A stretch of 64,000 bases of DNA from Steromphala cineraria (lineage: Eukaryota; Mollusca; Gastropoda; Trochida; Trochidae). Position 1 is the stretch's first letter. Each line of letters opens with the position of its first letter. The position numbers were made by a program, and so were the translations under genes. The notes beneath the pieces are model-generated. The model ran no database searches. It was given only the letters and a program-made list of their open reading frames with translations, and had not been told where the DNA came from. Location of the stretch: positions 20,215,515 through 20,279,514 of the forward strand of contig OU744726.1 of the NCBI GenBank assembly GCA_916613615.1. Reading direction: 5' to 3'. This document shows positions 47,501-61,200 of the stretch, piece by piece.

Positions 47501-49241
47501 CCTGAGGATCGTCCAAAATTTATAACAAAACAAAACACTGAAATGACGTCAATATGATATAATACTAATAAAATACAATAATGGATATTTATAACGCGGC
47601 ATTTTCCATTTAATAATACATGCTCGAGGCGCAATAAGAAAGGTCTTTAGATAACATGGCATCCCGGCATTAGAAGTTAAGTTGAACTTATGTACATGTT
47701 TCTCATCAAAAATAATTGAAGAAAGTTTGAATGATACATAAACTACTTTCATATTGTCTTCTGATAAATGAAATTATACCAATACCCATCATCAATTCCC
47801 TCAATATCTACATAATGAATGGAAAATGTAATGGAATTACTTTACTTGGAATGTGTATCTTATTATAGTCATAGTCTTTTTATTATAGATTTTATCAGTT
47901 TTATACCTTAGCCAGAAGATTTCTTTGCTATAGTTTATGGTAAGTTCAAAATAGGTAACCAGCCAGTTAGCCAGGCCAGTTGCTGCATCTCATGCATCTC
48001 AGAAGCTTATGGCCATGCATGTTGTCCTTAAACCAGCTTAATCATTTTAGACAAGTTTGTAACTATCAAGAGATTACATTTGTTGTAACCTTTACCTCGG
48101 TGCAATTTCCTCTCTTATTGTCTCTAATCCCTTTCATTTAAAGCCAACATATTGACATTTTAATCATGGACAGCTGATCTCGATGGGTGGTGTGGAAAGT
48201 GGGAGTTGTGAGCGGAATTACGGATTTACTTGCTTCCTTGCCCTGGTTAGGAAATGACGAAAGCCACTTTAACAGAATGCCTCTATCCACCCCCCTCGGT
48301 GCTCCTTTAGACGACCCGGTTGCAAAGTAATCAACGACAATCTCGATTGTCGATAATGGGTATGGTCATGATTGTCTTAGAAGTGTCGGAGATTCTATAA
48401 AAAGACTCTTTCCATTCCGGAAATGACTATTTTTGCAAAGAGGTGTCCAGTATTCTATCAAGAGAACGAAAAGATAACGAACATTGATTTTTGTTGTGCT
48501 CCTCGCTTGTAAAATAACATTTCAAAACACATTTATAAACATGGATAAGTACAAGGTTAAACCTTACTTTATATTGCAATGAATTGAAACCACGGAATTG
48601 AAACGGTTGAAATAAGAAATAACTGGTTTTTTTTGGATTATGTCAAATTATTTGTCACACTTGTTCAAAAGTACTATATGATATGTACGAATGCGAATCG
48701 AAATGTCCATGTACATTCAGATACAGTGATAATATATATATATTTACTCAAAAGCTGTTGCTGTTTATGACATTGTACATAGAGATCTCCAACAGTAAGT
48801 GTACAAGTATATCGAAGACGAATAACCCATACCGTACTGATGTTTATGAGTTCTGTACGTTAACATTTTGCACACCAAAACTGTCAACCAGCTTCATGTT
48901 GTAACGAGATATTTTGATGTCTTCAAGATAAATAACTACTGAGTGTACTAATAACATATATATATAACATAATATTACATAAGTTACAAGCACGGACGTG
49001 CATGAAATTAGTTTAACTTATTGTACATATCCATTCTGTTTTGCCATTATCTATCTGTATCATAGTATTCAGATATAAACGCGATTAAAGCTTTCAGTTT
49101 TTGTCAACCATCTTTTTTAAATAACATACATTTATTACCTTTGCTAATATTTTGTTAAGAGTATTCGATGGACAATTCATTAAGGTGACCTAAACTAAAT
49201 GTAGATATTCTACTAATGCCTTTTATTATATGATGGACAAG
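41561..49241. other. Gene-poor stretch with two GC-richer patches
   Basis: 42830-43330 is GC-richer, with overlapping open frames on both strands (42739-43035 minus, 42928-43197 plus) that I cannot assign. 45676-45864 holds a 62-codon frame described separately. 48170-48480 is GC-richer with no long frame. The minus frame at 46513-46890 has the skewed, Cys- and Ile-rich composition of chance AT-rich sequence. No RNA genes or repeats with clear partners were found. Confidence 0.4.
45676..45864 (+). other. 62-codon open frame following a 3' splice-like site
   Basis: TGTCGTTGATTTCAG (ending 45692) resembles a 3' splice site. The frame that includes GTGATCAGTCTGAGC stays open to TAA 45862-45864 and carries NDCSSDIYEDVHCSLSLQ. 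It has no start codon near its beginning, no clear donor and no family. Low-grade exon candidate. Confidence 0.15.
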
Positions 49242-49622
49242 TGATCTGTCTTTTGATTGGTCGAGGAAGGTGGTCACTGACAATGATCAAACCTTATGTT
49301 GACCGCAAGAAACGTCACGCGAGGTCAACATAACAATCCAATGACCTGGAGCTAAAAATAGATCACCACTACGAGGAGCGCCGTAAGGAGTTGCTTCCAA
49401 AAAAATTAAAATAATTGAATAGTTTTCAAAATAACTGAAACTTTCATAAATCATATAATAAAACAGTTGTTGACTTCAGTTATCGGTGAATCCAATGGTT
49501 TATTGACCTCGTAAACTTATGTTCACCTCGGCTGTTGCCTCGGTGAACATAACTGTTCCGAGGTCAATAAACCATTGGATTCACCTCAACTGAAGTCAAT
49601 AATTGTATAATGTATGAACGCT
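49242..49622 (+). repeat. Fold-back element family Q, copy 2
   Basis: Starts TGATCTGTCTTTTGATTGG. A first hairpin has a perfect 11-bp stem TTATGTTGACC (49294-49304) / GGTCAACATAA (49323-49333). The main palindrome pairs 49461-49531 with 49536-49609; GGTGAATCCAATGGTTTATT and GACCTCG occur in both arms. The apex is CACCTCGGCTGTTGCCTCGG. Element order and length match copy 1 at 31757-32233 in reverse orientation. Confidence 0.82.
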
Positions 49623-51755
49623 CCGAATGCTGTTCTATAAGTGAACCGAATTTATTTCGTGTAATATTACTTTAAGTAAAATAATACGTTTTTGTCTACT
49701 TAATGCCTTTGACGAGTTGAACCGTTAAATCGTATAGAGAATATACTTAACATATCTAACCATATTAAATGATTAGGAATCTATATTTAAAACCGAGCAT
49801 CACAGGTTTCATTTGAGTAATAAGAGTTATGTTGAAACAGTGACTCGTACAAATTCAAATCAAAACAACGTCGCACAATATTATTCAGTACAATGATTTT
49901 AAACAAATCAATCAAATATATTTGTCCTATAAAGAATACATTCAAAGGGAGATAACTCTGTGTGAACTTTTGTAATACGGGCCTGTTGTATCCCTGAATA
50001 AGATGGATTGATGAATCCTCGATCAATGCCAGACTCACATCAATTCCAACGTTTGAGCGTGAGTAACATTGAACAGATTCTAACGTTACTTAATATGTAT
50101 CTGTCATTGCACTTAAATTCATTTGTCAACTATTGCAAGTATAGAAATGACAAATGATCTATACACATTTTTATATGTTTTCATTATAAATAACTTTCTG
50201 TCCACCACGTTATTACATGTATATTCCTTAATGGGGTTTCCTAACGTTATATTATATTTCCAAAAATCGAAATTTCTCTGGATCTATGAATTACGTTTGC
50301 CTTCAATGACAAAGGAAACTTTTTTCACTAGTAACATCATCAATATAGCTCATTGAATTGAAAATCATCGGATTTGATAGTTTTCACTTTGGAGTTTAAA
50401 ATATCGTTACTACTTCTGTTTATTGTTTGTAACTAAACAAATCATATAGCAAGTATATCATTTCAGATTGAACCAAGATAAAGTAACATGAGCTGTTTAT
50501 GCCCTTGCACTTCAGTCAATGACAATAGTGTTTTTCCCTAATGGTGAAGGCTAACAATATCTTGACATCTGGCGCTTCTACATCAACTGTCAGCGCCCTC
50601 GGCACTCATTCTGCTATGTCAGCAGTTTTTCTAATTGACATTTGTATTGAGAATGCACAGTCAGTTCTTTGGAAAAAATGAATGCTAACGCTCGGATACC
50701 AATTCCATTCTAATCAATCAGATAAAACCTTTTTCTCATTAATATTTTTTTTCGTGCGCTGGAGAGCTATTGACACCAGAACTAAATCTTCGATTGTTGA
50801 AATAAATCATAGGTCATATAACTGAATTTATATTAAAAAAAAAGAGATACTTTTCAATACCATTTTTCAAGATGATTGTAAAACAGTGTCGGTCACAAAT
50901 AGACACACTATGAAACCAACTGTTCACAAGGTAAGTTTTGCTAAAGCCAAGTGATGAAGACAGAGAGGTACAAATGTAATGTTTGTTGTAATCTGATCAC
51001 CGATTTCTACTTCATGTATTTCAACAATCTCAACTTATAATGTCAATATCTCTTAAGCATAGGAAACTGTTTTACCATGGCATGTTATTATCCTTTCTGG
51101 GACGATGATTCATTGTTTTATAGATTTGACATGTTCTGGCTTTGTTAATATTTTCTTCGCACATACTCTTTGTAACACGATAACATTTTGGACATACTTT
51201 TTGCAATGGTACACATTTTTGTATTGATAAGATAAACCTGCAGCTAGTGATGAAGGCATGGTCAGTTCTGTAGGAGACTTTTGGGTATAGGTTCTAATCC
51301 CGTAAGGGACTTTACAGGAAGGTACAGGAATTTGTACTGCTGCATATACATGCACTATTATCCCAAATATAAGGATGTCATATTTGTTTACTATCTGAAA
51401 AGAATAAGCATTACTTACAATAACTGACTGTAAGCTGTGTGTGTCTTATAAAACAAAACGATAGTCACAAAAGACGCTGTCACAATAAGACTAAGTTTAT
51501 TAATCCATAACAAGGTGAAACTAAATATGTTCAGTATTAATAGCTCATATCGCTTCACAAATAGAGAACTTATGTTGTGAATAACATTCAATTTCCAGTC
51601 AAATGTACTTAAAACACGTCAGGTGTTTTGATCTTTTATATTACTCCAAACTCAGTTTTCTCTAACAAGTAAGATAACGAAAAACATACACTGCATCTCT
51701 CCACTTCAGACATATTAACTTGTTATTGGAAAGGCGATGGCTTTTGATACTTCTA
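49623..51755. other. Intergenic sequence, nothing recognised
   Basis: AT-rich with short open frames on both strands only. No repeat partner or RNA signature seen. Confidence 0.5.
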
Positions 51756-51761
51756 TGAAAC

Positions 51762-52058
51762 CAGCCGATATTGATTATTTCTAACGGGGACTCCATCAGC
51801 AAGGGCGTCATTTCAAAAGCTTCTCTATTGAAGTGGAATAAAAAAGGACCAGGGTTGTTCTTCAAGAAGAGTGAAGTGCTTAGTGCAGTAGACAGGAAGA
51901 CAAGGTTGGACTCCCAGCTGGTCCGCTCACCCAAACTGATGTACGTTCAACCATCGACAGTCAGAGAGACTCACAGGAGCAGCGGGTCTGAAGAAAGGGT
52001 CAAAATGCTTTCATCTCTGAGGGTTGCAATGAAGGATAAGGTTAAAGGTGTTCAATAA
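51762..52058 (+). CDS. Candidate terminal exon, unidentified basic tail
   Basis: The frame opens after TGA at 51756 and runs to TAA 52056-52058. The best part reads SKASLLKWNKKGPGLFFKKS, later RLDSQLVRSPKLMYVQPSTV, and ends SSLRVAMKDKVKGVQ. It is basic and Ser-rich, and codon use (AAG, CTG, GTC, AGG) looks more gene-like than its surroundings. Possible 3' splice sites are ATGAAACCAG (ending 51764) and GACTCCATCAG (ending near 51799, with CTAAC upstream); both have weak pyrimidine tracts. AATAAA follows near 52147. No family recognised. It could be the cytoplasmic tail of a membrane protein whose other exons lie elsewhere. Confidence 0.32.
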   Translation, partial: QPILIISNGDSISKGVISKASLLKWNKKGPGLFFKKSEVLSAVDRKTRLDSQLVRSPKLMYVQPSTVRETHRSSGSEERVKMLSSLRVAMKDKVKGVQ

Positions 52059-52789
52059 CTAAGACATGATCTGCAATACAAATTGTCCCAAGCCAACCGC
52101 GTTGTTTTAACTCCAAAAGGTAGTTTTTACGAAAGAGGTATTTAAAATAAAAATCTACTATCTTCTATTCTATTTGACTTAATACCTTGTCTAATACTAG
52201 TGGTTTATTCATCAGGATATCATATTTTTCAAATCAATGTACATACTTGTGATATGATAAAATATTTACATTAATTGTTTTGTAATAATAAAACGAAAAT
52301 TCTGCATTTTGAGGCTTAGATCTTAGTAGCGTATTCAGTAATGTGAACAATTGGTTTTGCTGAGTAGCAAACGTGTTTGAGACAATTGATTCTAAAAGCC
52401 CAAAAAGATACACTGGAAATTTGAGAATACAATCTCATGATGATGTCTATCATAATAATAATTTCAAACATCGGGCAAAGGAAATCACAAGAGTCGTATC
52501 ATTAAAACTATTTTTAAAACTCCATTTATATCTAAAGAATGGTTGGATCTTCTAATAATAAACACTTTGATAAGCTCGATTAAGATCATATTTAACCCTT
52601 TAAAGACTGAAAACAGCAGCATCGATACAATAAAATTCAAATGAAACTGATAAATTTCGCTCTTATTATCTGTCAATGTTCGAAAACTACTTTGAATATA
52701 ATGAGAATTTGCATCACTCGTTGATCAAAATAAGCGATGAGTTATAATCAATTCGTGAGATCTCTTAGAAGTTTAGTTCTCTTGAATTT

Positions 52790-53115
52790 TCCTAAGATAA
52801 TATTTATCATCGGAAAATTGTATTTTGACAATTTGAATCGATATAGTTTTACACCCTTTATCTTTTAACCAGAGGTATTGATTAATGACTTTGAGAAGAT
52901 AACGCAGCATTCCTTAAATACACTCAATTTCCACTGAGTAACTTAATGATAAATATATATTTATCTCTGTAATTCATTACGGCATTTAACCATTTGAAAG
53001 GCAGATAAAATAATAATTCAAAAACAGGCCTAACGAAATCTCGAATTGACAACTCTAAAGACGATTATATTCCTTACGTAAACACTTATTTGTTAAAACA
53101 AAAATATTTATCGAA
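52790..53115 (+). repeat. Duplicated block E, copy 1
   Basis: Shares with copy 2, in order, ATTTATCATCGGAAAATT, ACCAGAGGTATTGATTAATG, ACTTTGAGAAGATAACGCAG, a CATTYCCTTAA segment, GGCAGATAAA and TACGTAAACA. The copies are 2.1 kb apart in the same orientation. Non-coding. Confidence 0.6.
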
Positions 53116-54904
53116 AGAAAATGTTCATGAACGCTAGTATCAACTTCACCTAATGAAAGACTTCAGTATTTAACAAGGTGTCTTATCTTTTGGGCAACAC
53201 GTCTTTTAACGGAATTCAACGAAATCATTTAAATTAGATTAATAATGATTTTCAATATACATGTATGTAATCGATGACTACATTACGTATCAATTTGGAA
53301 ACTTTTTTTTATGAATTATCAGTGTTATGAAAATTGGTTTTGTAAAATTGTATGTTCGATGTAATGGTCAAAATGAATGAACAAATATTTGAAATAAAAC
53401 AAAGAACCACATTAGCTCAGTTGAAGATCAGACAAACCTAAAAACAAATGTATAAATTTAGAGATTTTCATTAATTTCATCTATCTTGATTTCTACAATT
53501 CTTAGACCCATATTCTGCTTTAGATACAATACAGTTTATTTCTTAAAGATTACACTTAGTTCCATATCTAATTAATTTCAATGAATTTAATAACGAATAT
53601 CTGTTTGTCGCATAAAGAACAAATTCATACTTCAGTCTGTTTTAAGGTATATGTATGTAAATATCTTATCTACTTATCAGCTAAGTACCAAATTTATCTC
53701 TCAACACAGGGTTGCAAATTAGGTAACCAAATGCAAATATATACAGATTATCTCTTATGATAACATTATTTTGAATCGACAAACCAACTAGGCCAATGTA
53801 GGCACAAGTTGTTTAAGAAAGATATATCGTATTTTCAAAATAACAAAATAACAAAACTGATATGTAAGCTGTTCTCGTCAATGTCAACCATTTGCACTAT
53901 TAAAGATGAGGTATCATTATTGTTTTCTTTCCAGAGGAACCAAACTCGACAGTTACATCTCAAATTCCAAATTACGAAAGAAATGGGAAAAGGCTCAATG
54001 TAAAAATGCAATGAGGGGGATCCACGAATGTCAGTCGTAATCAAATAGTTTGATGTGATGGACAATACATAATTGAACAAAATACTCTTATTATTTACCA
54101 CAGTCAAAAAGTTAAGACTCACAAATGTGAATAAAGCAATTTACATGTCTACATTTTCTCGATCAAAGGAAATCAGAAGGGAGCAACAGCAAATGTTAAA
54201 AGAATGAATATCGGCCATTGTCATGCCTGTTCACTGGTGCCAAGTTTAGAAATACCACGCAGTTCCATCATTACATGATTTCTAAACTATACAATCTCCA
54301 ATGTTACACTGTTGTTATGTCGTTTCGTGTGTAAACAGTGCCTTAATCCTTAACAAATATATTCGACATTACCCGTGGCATCGGGCATATGCCCTCGGGT
54401 CATGTTTTGTCCCACACGTTGTGTATTACTTTCTATTCCCGTAATCTTTCTGCAAAAAGTCAATTGTATTCAATGGCCTAAGATCACATCAATCAACTAA
54501 GACATTAGCATATTAACTGTGATCCGTATAAAACTTTATATTTCAAATTTACATATTGAGTAATGTCTTTAAAATTGTAAGAAGACATCTCTTAAAAGTA
54601 AATCCTACAGAAAGTATATCTTTGAGGAAAAGCTTAATCATGTTACAGATGCATTAAAGATTGTATTCTAAAAACTGTTAACAACAGTTTATGTATTAAG
54701 TCTTATATGGATCGCAATAAGGCTTGGGTATATGTAGACTCGACAAAGGAATAAGGTTTACCAATATCTATGCAAAGCGTGTTTGTTTAATGTTTAAAAA
54801 GTAACATAACTTTCAATGTTAAAAATTGATTTCGGGAAGAAGCGTTGTATCATATTGAATGTAATAAGTTATCATCTGTGCCTAAATTTCTCGTCTTTTG
54901 TTCT
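53116..54904. other. Intergenic sequence between the E copies
   Basis: AT-rich. Overlapping opposite-strand frames at 53809-54122 are mutual shadows with no family. Nothing else recognised. Confidence 0.45.
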
Positions 54905-55225
54905 TTTGTAGTTTCCGAGATATCATTTATCTTTGGAAAATTAAATGTTAAGGATTTGATCAATATAGCTTTTTCATCTTTCTATCTCTAAACCAGAAGT
55001 ATTGATTAATGACTTTAACAAGATAGCTTAGCGTCCCTTAATTAAACAAATCTCAACAGAGTGCGTCAGTGATGAATAACATCTTTTGTGTCCTTCATTG
55101 TAACATTTTGGAATAAAGACTAGGGAAGGACAGATAAATGAGACATTCAATAACAAGCCTTATGAAGATCTAAAGTGACATCTGAAAAGAGAAATGCTTA
55201 TGTAAATATTCTATGAACAAACAAT
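54905..55225 (+). repeat. Duplicated block E, copy 2
   Basis: ATTTATCTTTGGAAAATTAA, ACCAGAAGTATTGATTAATG, ACTTTAACAAGATAGCTTAG, GGACAGATAAATGA and TTATGTAAATATT parallel copy 1. Confidence 0.6.
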
Positions 55226-57860
55226 TCGAAATCTCCTAACCAAGAGTGTCAACTTTATTTTAATTTTCAAAAGTAGCAATTGAAGGATACTAGTGCCTGT
55301 AAATAACTTTCTCATCAAACGTCAACATGCTTATCGACTTCATTGAACTAAGGTATTTGTTGATTTTTCTGAGAAGTTAAAGAGGAATGAGTTCAGTGAA
55401 TTAATATACTATTAGTTCAATGTGTATTTTCTAAACGATGTATTCGATGCATGGAGACATTCCATTCTTCAACATTCTTCATGCGTTGCATTTTCGTTTG
55501 CTGTTCTATAATTTTCAAAACATTAGATGATAGAAGATTAAGCTGGTGAAACCTCAGATGAACCAAAAATTATGTTTTCATTAAGTAACTTTGATATAGG
55601 TTTGTTCTTTGATTAAATAAAATTGTTCACAGTTTATTAAATACCTTAGTAATCCTGCTACGATGCCTTCAATTGTCATCCTTAACCAACTTGCCGGCAG
55701 CGTATTTTAGATAATAGACGAGCATGCTGAAACTAACTCACAATGATAGGACAGCTACGTGAATACAATTGCTAAACGTAAATGAATATACAATGCAAGG
55801 TGTTCACACTAAACTTACTGCCAGCAGTTTTTGTTTGAAACTTGACAATTTATTCTACGACTACGCAGAATGAGATGGAAAATGAGATCTTTGAACCTCT
55901 GAAGATAGTACTACACAATTTACATAAACTAAATATATTTGGAAAAAATACAATTTCCAAAATAATTGTTTTGAAAGCTTTAACGATATATACAAAATGC
56001 AGTGTCTATGACAATGACTGTTTGTGTGTAGAAAATATGAAATTACGTTTATTAGTCATCTGTTTGAATACACATGTTGGTTGACATACATGTAGATTAA
56101 AGATTTCTTATCAAACAACTCACACTCTCTAAATTGGCATAACAAAAACAAAAGGTTTATAATGAACAGAACCATTATAGAAGAGATTGTTCAATAAATT
56201 AATATACAGACAACAAACACATATACAAAACGGCGAAAACCAAATATTAAGACAGGAGTATTTGCATATTTTTATATGTATGAGCAGATCAAACATGAGA
56301 TTTGTGTTTACAATCTAATTATTAATGTTTATGCATGTTGAGGTTTTCATACGCCAAAAAAGTATTAATAAAAATGAACATCTGATTTAATTTAACATCC
56401 TTTAACTCAATTGCCGTATTTGTTCAATATCAAAGATCACTTATTAATAAAACGTGATGCAAATTTCTCAATATTTCCAAAAACAATATGGAATACAGAA
56501 ATCGTAACCAATATTTAACTATGTATAAACCCATTCAGAAATGTTTATACCATTATATTTTATTATGTTGGAGATAAATAAACAAAATCAAAATTAAATA
56601 TAATGATTACGTGACAGCAACCGACTTTGATCATGTTGGATTAAAAAGTTCTGTTAGCTGAAGACAATCATGTTACTTTAAACAAGTTTAAAGCAGAAAC
56701 TCAGGAACCAATTCAGTTTAAAGTCTCTTTTTAAAAATTGGTATCTGTACCTTGACTTTAGAAATGAATTCTGAGTGAGTGATAATCACATTGTGATCTC
56801 TGTTGCCAATATTGATTTAAAAAATCTAAAACAAGAGATTAATATAGTTATAGAAGTTATGGACTCATGCAAAAAAAATTCACATTCAACTAAATTTATA
56901 GTCTGATTGACGACATTTGACATAATTCACCTTCGTTGCCATAACCTACACGTACCTCTCCTTGAAATGAATGCCTGTTGAAATGCGACCAGGAAATGAG
57001 AGATAGGAGACAAGTTAACACAACTGTTGGTCGTAGAAGATATTCAATTCTAAAAGAAACAAGATGCAAAACGATATTTCCAAATGATATATCAGTTTTA
57101 AACTTGAAAAACTGGGCTTGTTTAATTAAAAATGTCATTCTGTAAATTCATCTCAAATATAAACGCAATTTTCATTAAACTAAATTCAATAAGAAAATCC
57201 GAAAGATCGAAAAATATCAAATAGCTATGAATTTTGTAACATCTCATGACGTTCTGTTATTTCAAAATGAATATATCGTGAAAAATACACTCAACATCAT
57301 TTCTTTTCCAGCATCATTTTTGACAATTAGAGAAGATTATATTCCAAAATTGATGATATTCTGTCAACGAAAATGCTATACAAGTGATTCTTAAATAGGT
57401 ATTACGATGTTTATGAAAATCAATACTTAATTGGTAAATGTGGTTTCATTAAATCAAATATGGTCAAAGGTTCATCAGTATTGTATGATTGCAAATTATT
57501 TCCTAGTGTGACAACCGCATATGATACATGTATACTCTATCATCAATGTGTTAAAATCATGGCCATGTCTGAAACACCCTGGTGAAGATACGTGTTCTGT
57601 AAAATCAACTAGGTAACCGTTTGTGAAGAGTTTATCGATTATATAGTTATTGTATGAGTATAAGAGAAAGTAAATATATATAAATAATATTTAATATTTA
57701 ATATAATAATATTTACAGTTAAAGTTACATCAGTATAGTTGTTTGAAGGAAACATTGTAAAACACATGGTTCTACATATGTAATTAACATGTGAAGACAG
57801 GTGTGAGCAAGGACAGAACACATTCACGTTACATTTACATGCGTATTTACTTCACTGTCC
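55226..57860. other. Intergenic sequence, nothing recognised
   Basis: Very AT-rich. Short open frames (55842-56084 plus, 56896-57138 minus) have no splice support or family. Confidence 0.5.
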
Positions 57861-58290
57861 CGTGATAGAACCTGAAGCCAAACATATGTCTGCAAGTTGA
57901 AATTCACGCATCGTCTCACTGATGTTTCAATGAAGCAACAAGCTGGATGTAACATCGAATGAATTGGAAAGCCTTGCAAGTAAGAGAAGAACAACCTAAA
58001 TCAAATGTTAACGAATATGAAATATTTGAAATAAAATTGAATTCGGTGATTTATTGATCATTTCTAGGTCAAATATTAACATAAGCATAAGTTTGTTGAA
58101 AATATAAAGGCATCAATGATGTTTGATTGAATCAGCAAACAACATGTTACATGGATTGAATTTGAAAGCCTCGATAGTAAGAGAAACTCATGTGAATTAT
58201 TTGAAATGAAATTGAATTCTGTGATTGATTGATCATTCCTAGGTCAAATGTTAACATTAAAACAGTTCGTTGAATATGTAAAAGAAATAT
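57861..58290 (+). repeat. Two-unit tandem repeat of about 180-195 bases
   Basis: ATTGAATTCGGTGATTTATT with GATCATTTCTAGGTCAAAT (about 58039) recurs as ATTGAATTCTGTGATTGATT with GATCATTCCTAGGTCAAAT about 175 bases later. GAATTGGAAAGCCTTGCAAG recurs as GAATTTGAAAGCCTCGATAG. The left edge (57871-57905) carries GAAGCCAAACATATGTCTGC, which reappears at 62715. Confidence 0.6.
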
Positions 58291-61200
58291 TCTTATGTTA
58301 TGGTAAAGACATAGGATGCGCGTTTATCATCAGTCATTTGTAATTCAAGTTTGCAAACATTTCAATTTTATCAACCCCTACTGAGTATTTCAAATAAATA
58401 CCTTTTGCTGATTGTTTATCATCAGAGCAGGTTACTACATTTGAATAACTTTGCAATGATGTAAAAAACTAGAATGTGTTACATTTTTCGCACCTGACGT
58501 AATAAAGCGGTGATCAACTTGGTTACTGACCTTAAGAGAACAGTACAGTAAGATGGTAACAACGAGTAACTCTGAGGGCTGTATTTGAATAATTACTAGG
58601 AATAAAGAGTTTAATGGTTGTGATATCTTTACATATGTTAAATGAATACTTTCATAGATATTCATTACCCGAAAACCTATACATGTATTTATTAAAACAG
58701 TAATGAATATTTGGAGGTGTATATTTTAAAACTATTCATTCCATGATCCAACTTCCGTTAATAAGTGAACATAAATCAGTTGACAATTAGCATGTTTGCA
58801 TCATTCAACCTGATATTCTTTTTAGGGCTATTGATCAATGTGTTCAAGATAGTACGACAAATCAAACAATTTGAATAATCCTTTAATATAATGAGATATC
58901 TAATTGAATAAATCAAAAGCAATGTTTTCATATTCTTAAATTTTCTAAATGACGTTATCACAGAGGTTATGCATTGCATTTGATTGTAGTCTGGATATTG
59001 AAATCAAAACAATACATCTTTAAACACCGTTTAAAAAGAGTTAATAATGTCTTAAAAAGGATTCAGATCACGGAAATTCGACATAATTCAATAAAGAGAT
59101 CCAGAATGAAAGATTATGTAAAAATGTCTTACTCTCACTCAAAAAACAGTTAATGTGAAATCCTGAACGCACAAATGACAAATGTTTAAATACATATTTC
59201 TTCAAGTGTGTAGTTAATTTAATGAAATGTTGAATTTATGTGATAAGATCTATCAGGCGATGATAATTCAAACATCGTATTAATTCAGTTTCAGATAACA
59301 GTTTGCGTGACTGAGATAGCAAAACAAAAAATGGGAGATAAACGTCATCAACCAGGATAAAGAGGAACAATTTCAGCAAAACTTTCCCATTGTGTCAATA
59401 CTCATTATATAATGTCCTGTAAGGTAACTTTAATTTACAGTTTTAAAGGTAAGTTCCTGGGAAAGGAATCAATCTTGGTCATCCGACTATCATTCAGTTA
59501 TTTTACTCGATATTCCCTTCAATACACATTTTATTTTGTTAATGTATTTTTTAACACTTGATGCTAGCTATAGCTGGTATGGTTCACATAATTGCGAACT
59601 TAAACTTACAGCAAAAACGCATTTATTCTTCTTGATTTATGTTCAGGGTAGAATGAATTATTGCGAAACTTATTCATATTCTTAGCATCAATATGATATA
59701 ACTTCTATATTTTGAAAGCAACCGAGATTACAAATGGAGGACACAAATGTTACAAGAAGAAATGTTAACCCTGATCTCTGTATGAAATATTTTGCTGTAG
59801 GATTATTCATGATTGCGCCAAGATGGAATCTTTAAGATTGAAGATGCTACAGAGAGGAATTGATTTTTTAAATAAGTTTTTGAACATTGTTCAACAAAAT
59901 TTCTATTGATATAATTTTTTCAACATTGTTCAAAAATAATTATATTGCTTTCTTTTTAACGAAGCATTCTTTTCTCTTATTGTTGATTATTCATGTCAGA
60001 AAACTATCTGTCTTCTTGTTTACTTGGCAATGTTAATTTGAGCTATTTTTTATTCTACTAAATTTTTTAAAAGATACAATCTTCTTTCAACATTTAAGTA
60101 TATCATATCTCATATATATATCATCATCTCCAAAAGCTAGTTAGTAATACACTCAATCATGAAAGGTTAAATGGCATTAATCTTATAATTAACACAAGTA
60201 AATGTTTCGTATTGAATCTTAACAATACAGTGCCGTTTAGCAATAGGTTATATCATTTATTGTTTGTAGTGTATTAAAAACACATATCACCATCGCTTAC
60301 CGTTTCTTTTTTAACTAGTATTTACATTGGACTTGAAGACGATATACAGTAAAATGATTGATTATTAAGGTTTACCCTGTGAGAGTTGATGTTGAATTCT
60401 TGGAGAGATCATTTGTCACTGAAAAATTAAAACAATCCCAATATTCTATATTCTTTCAATGATAACTATCTATGAAATGTTTGAAAGAAATAACATTATA
60501 TCAATGAAAAAAGTTGAATTGATGAATTAAATGACGCATTTGGGCGATAGTTTCATGTCATTAAACGAATAATTCAATCACGCCCTGAAACGGAAATATA
60601 AAAAAAAAACGACGGAGAGATTGGATAAACGTGTCGTGTTGAAAGAATAATGATATGAAGGAAAGTAACGAAAATGAAGCATTTATTAATTCAAACCTGA
60701 TCACTTAAACCGATTATAAGCCTTTTATCCATAACAAAAAAAACCACAGATGGATATTTGCGTTTTAAACTTTTCTTTTTATACAATGGTCAATATTGAT
60801 TTTATTTTTAAAAAAGTACCTACATGTAAACCTTCTTTCTAAAAGTTAAAAGGTTGAAAGAAGTAAACATTCCTTTTCAAGAAACGTACAATGAAATCAC
60901 AAAACATTGATCTTCATGCTACATTCGATATGGATTGAAATAGTGCCAAATTTTCTAAAATTGCTACACTTATATCTTGTCAAGCTTATTTCAAGCTCTT
61001 GTCAAGCTAAAGTTATCATTTATGCTTTCAGTATCAAGATTTCATGTTAAGCTTTTTCAATTACAAGCTAAAATGCATCTTTCCGTCTCAGCTGACGGTT
61101 AATCATGTCACTCAATATTAAGTATGATGCTAAGTGGAAATGTTTAATTGTTGTCATTATACATATAAGTAAGCAAATGATGAGCAGTCAGTTAAACCAA

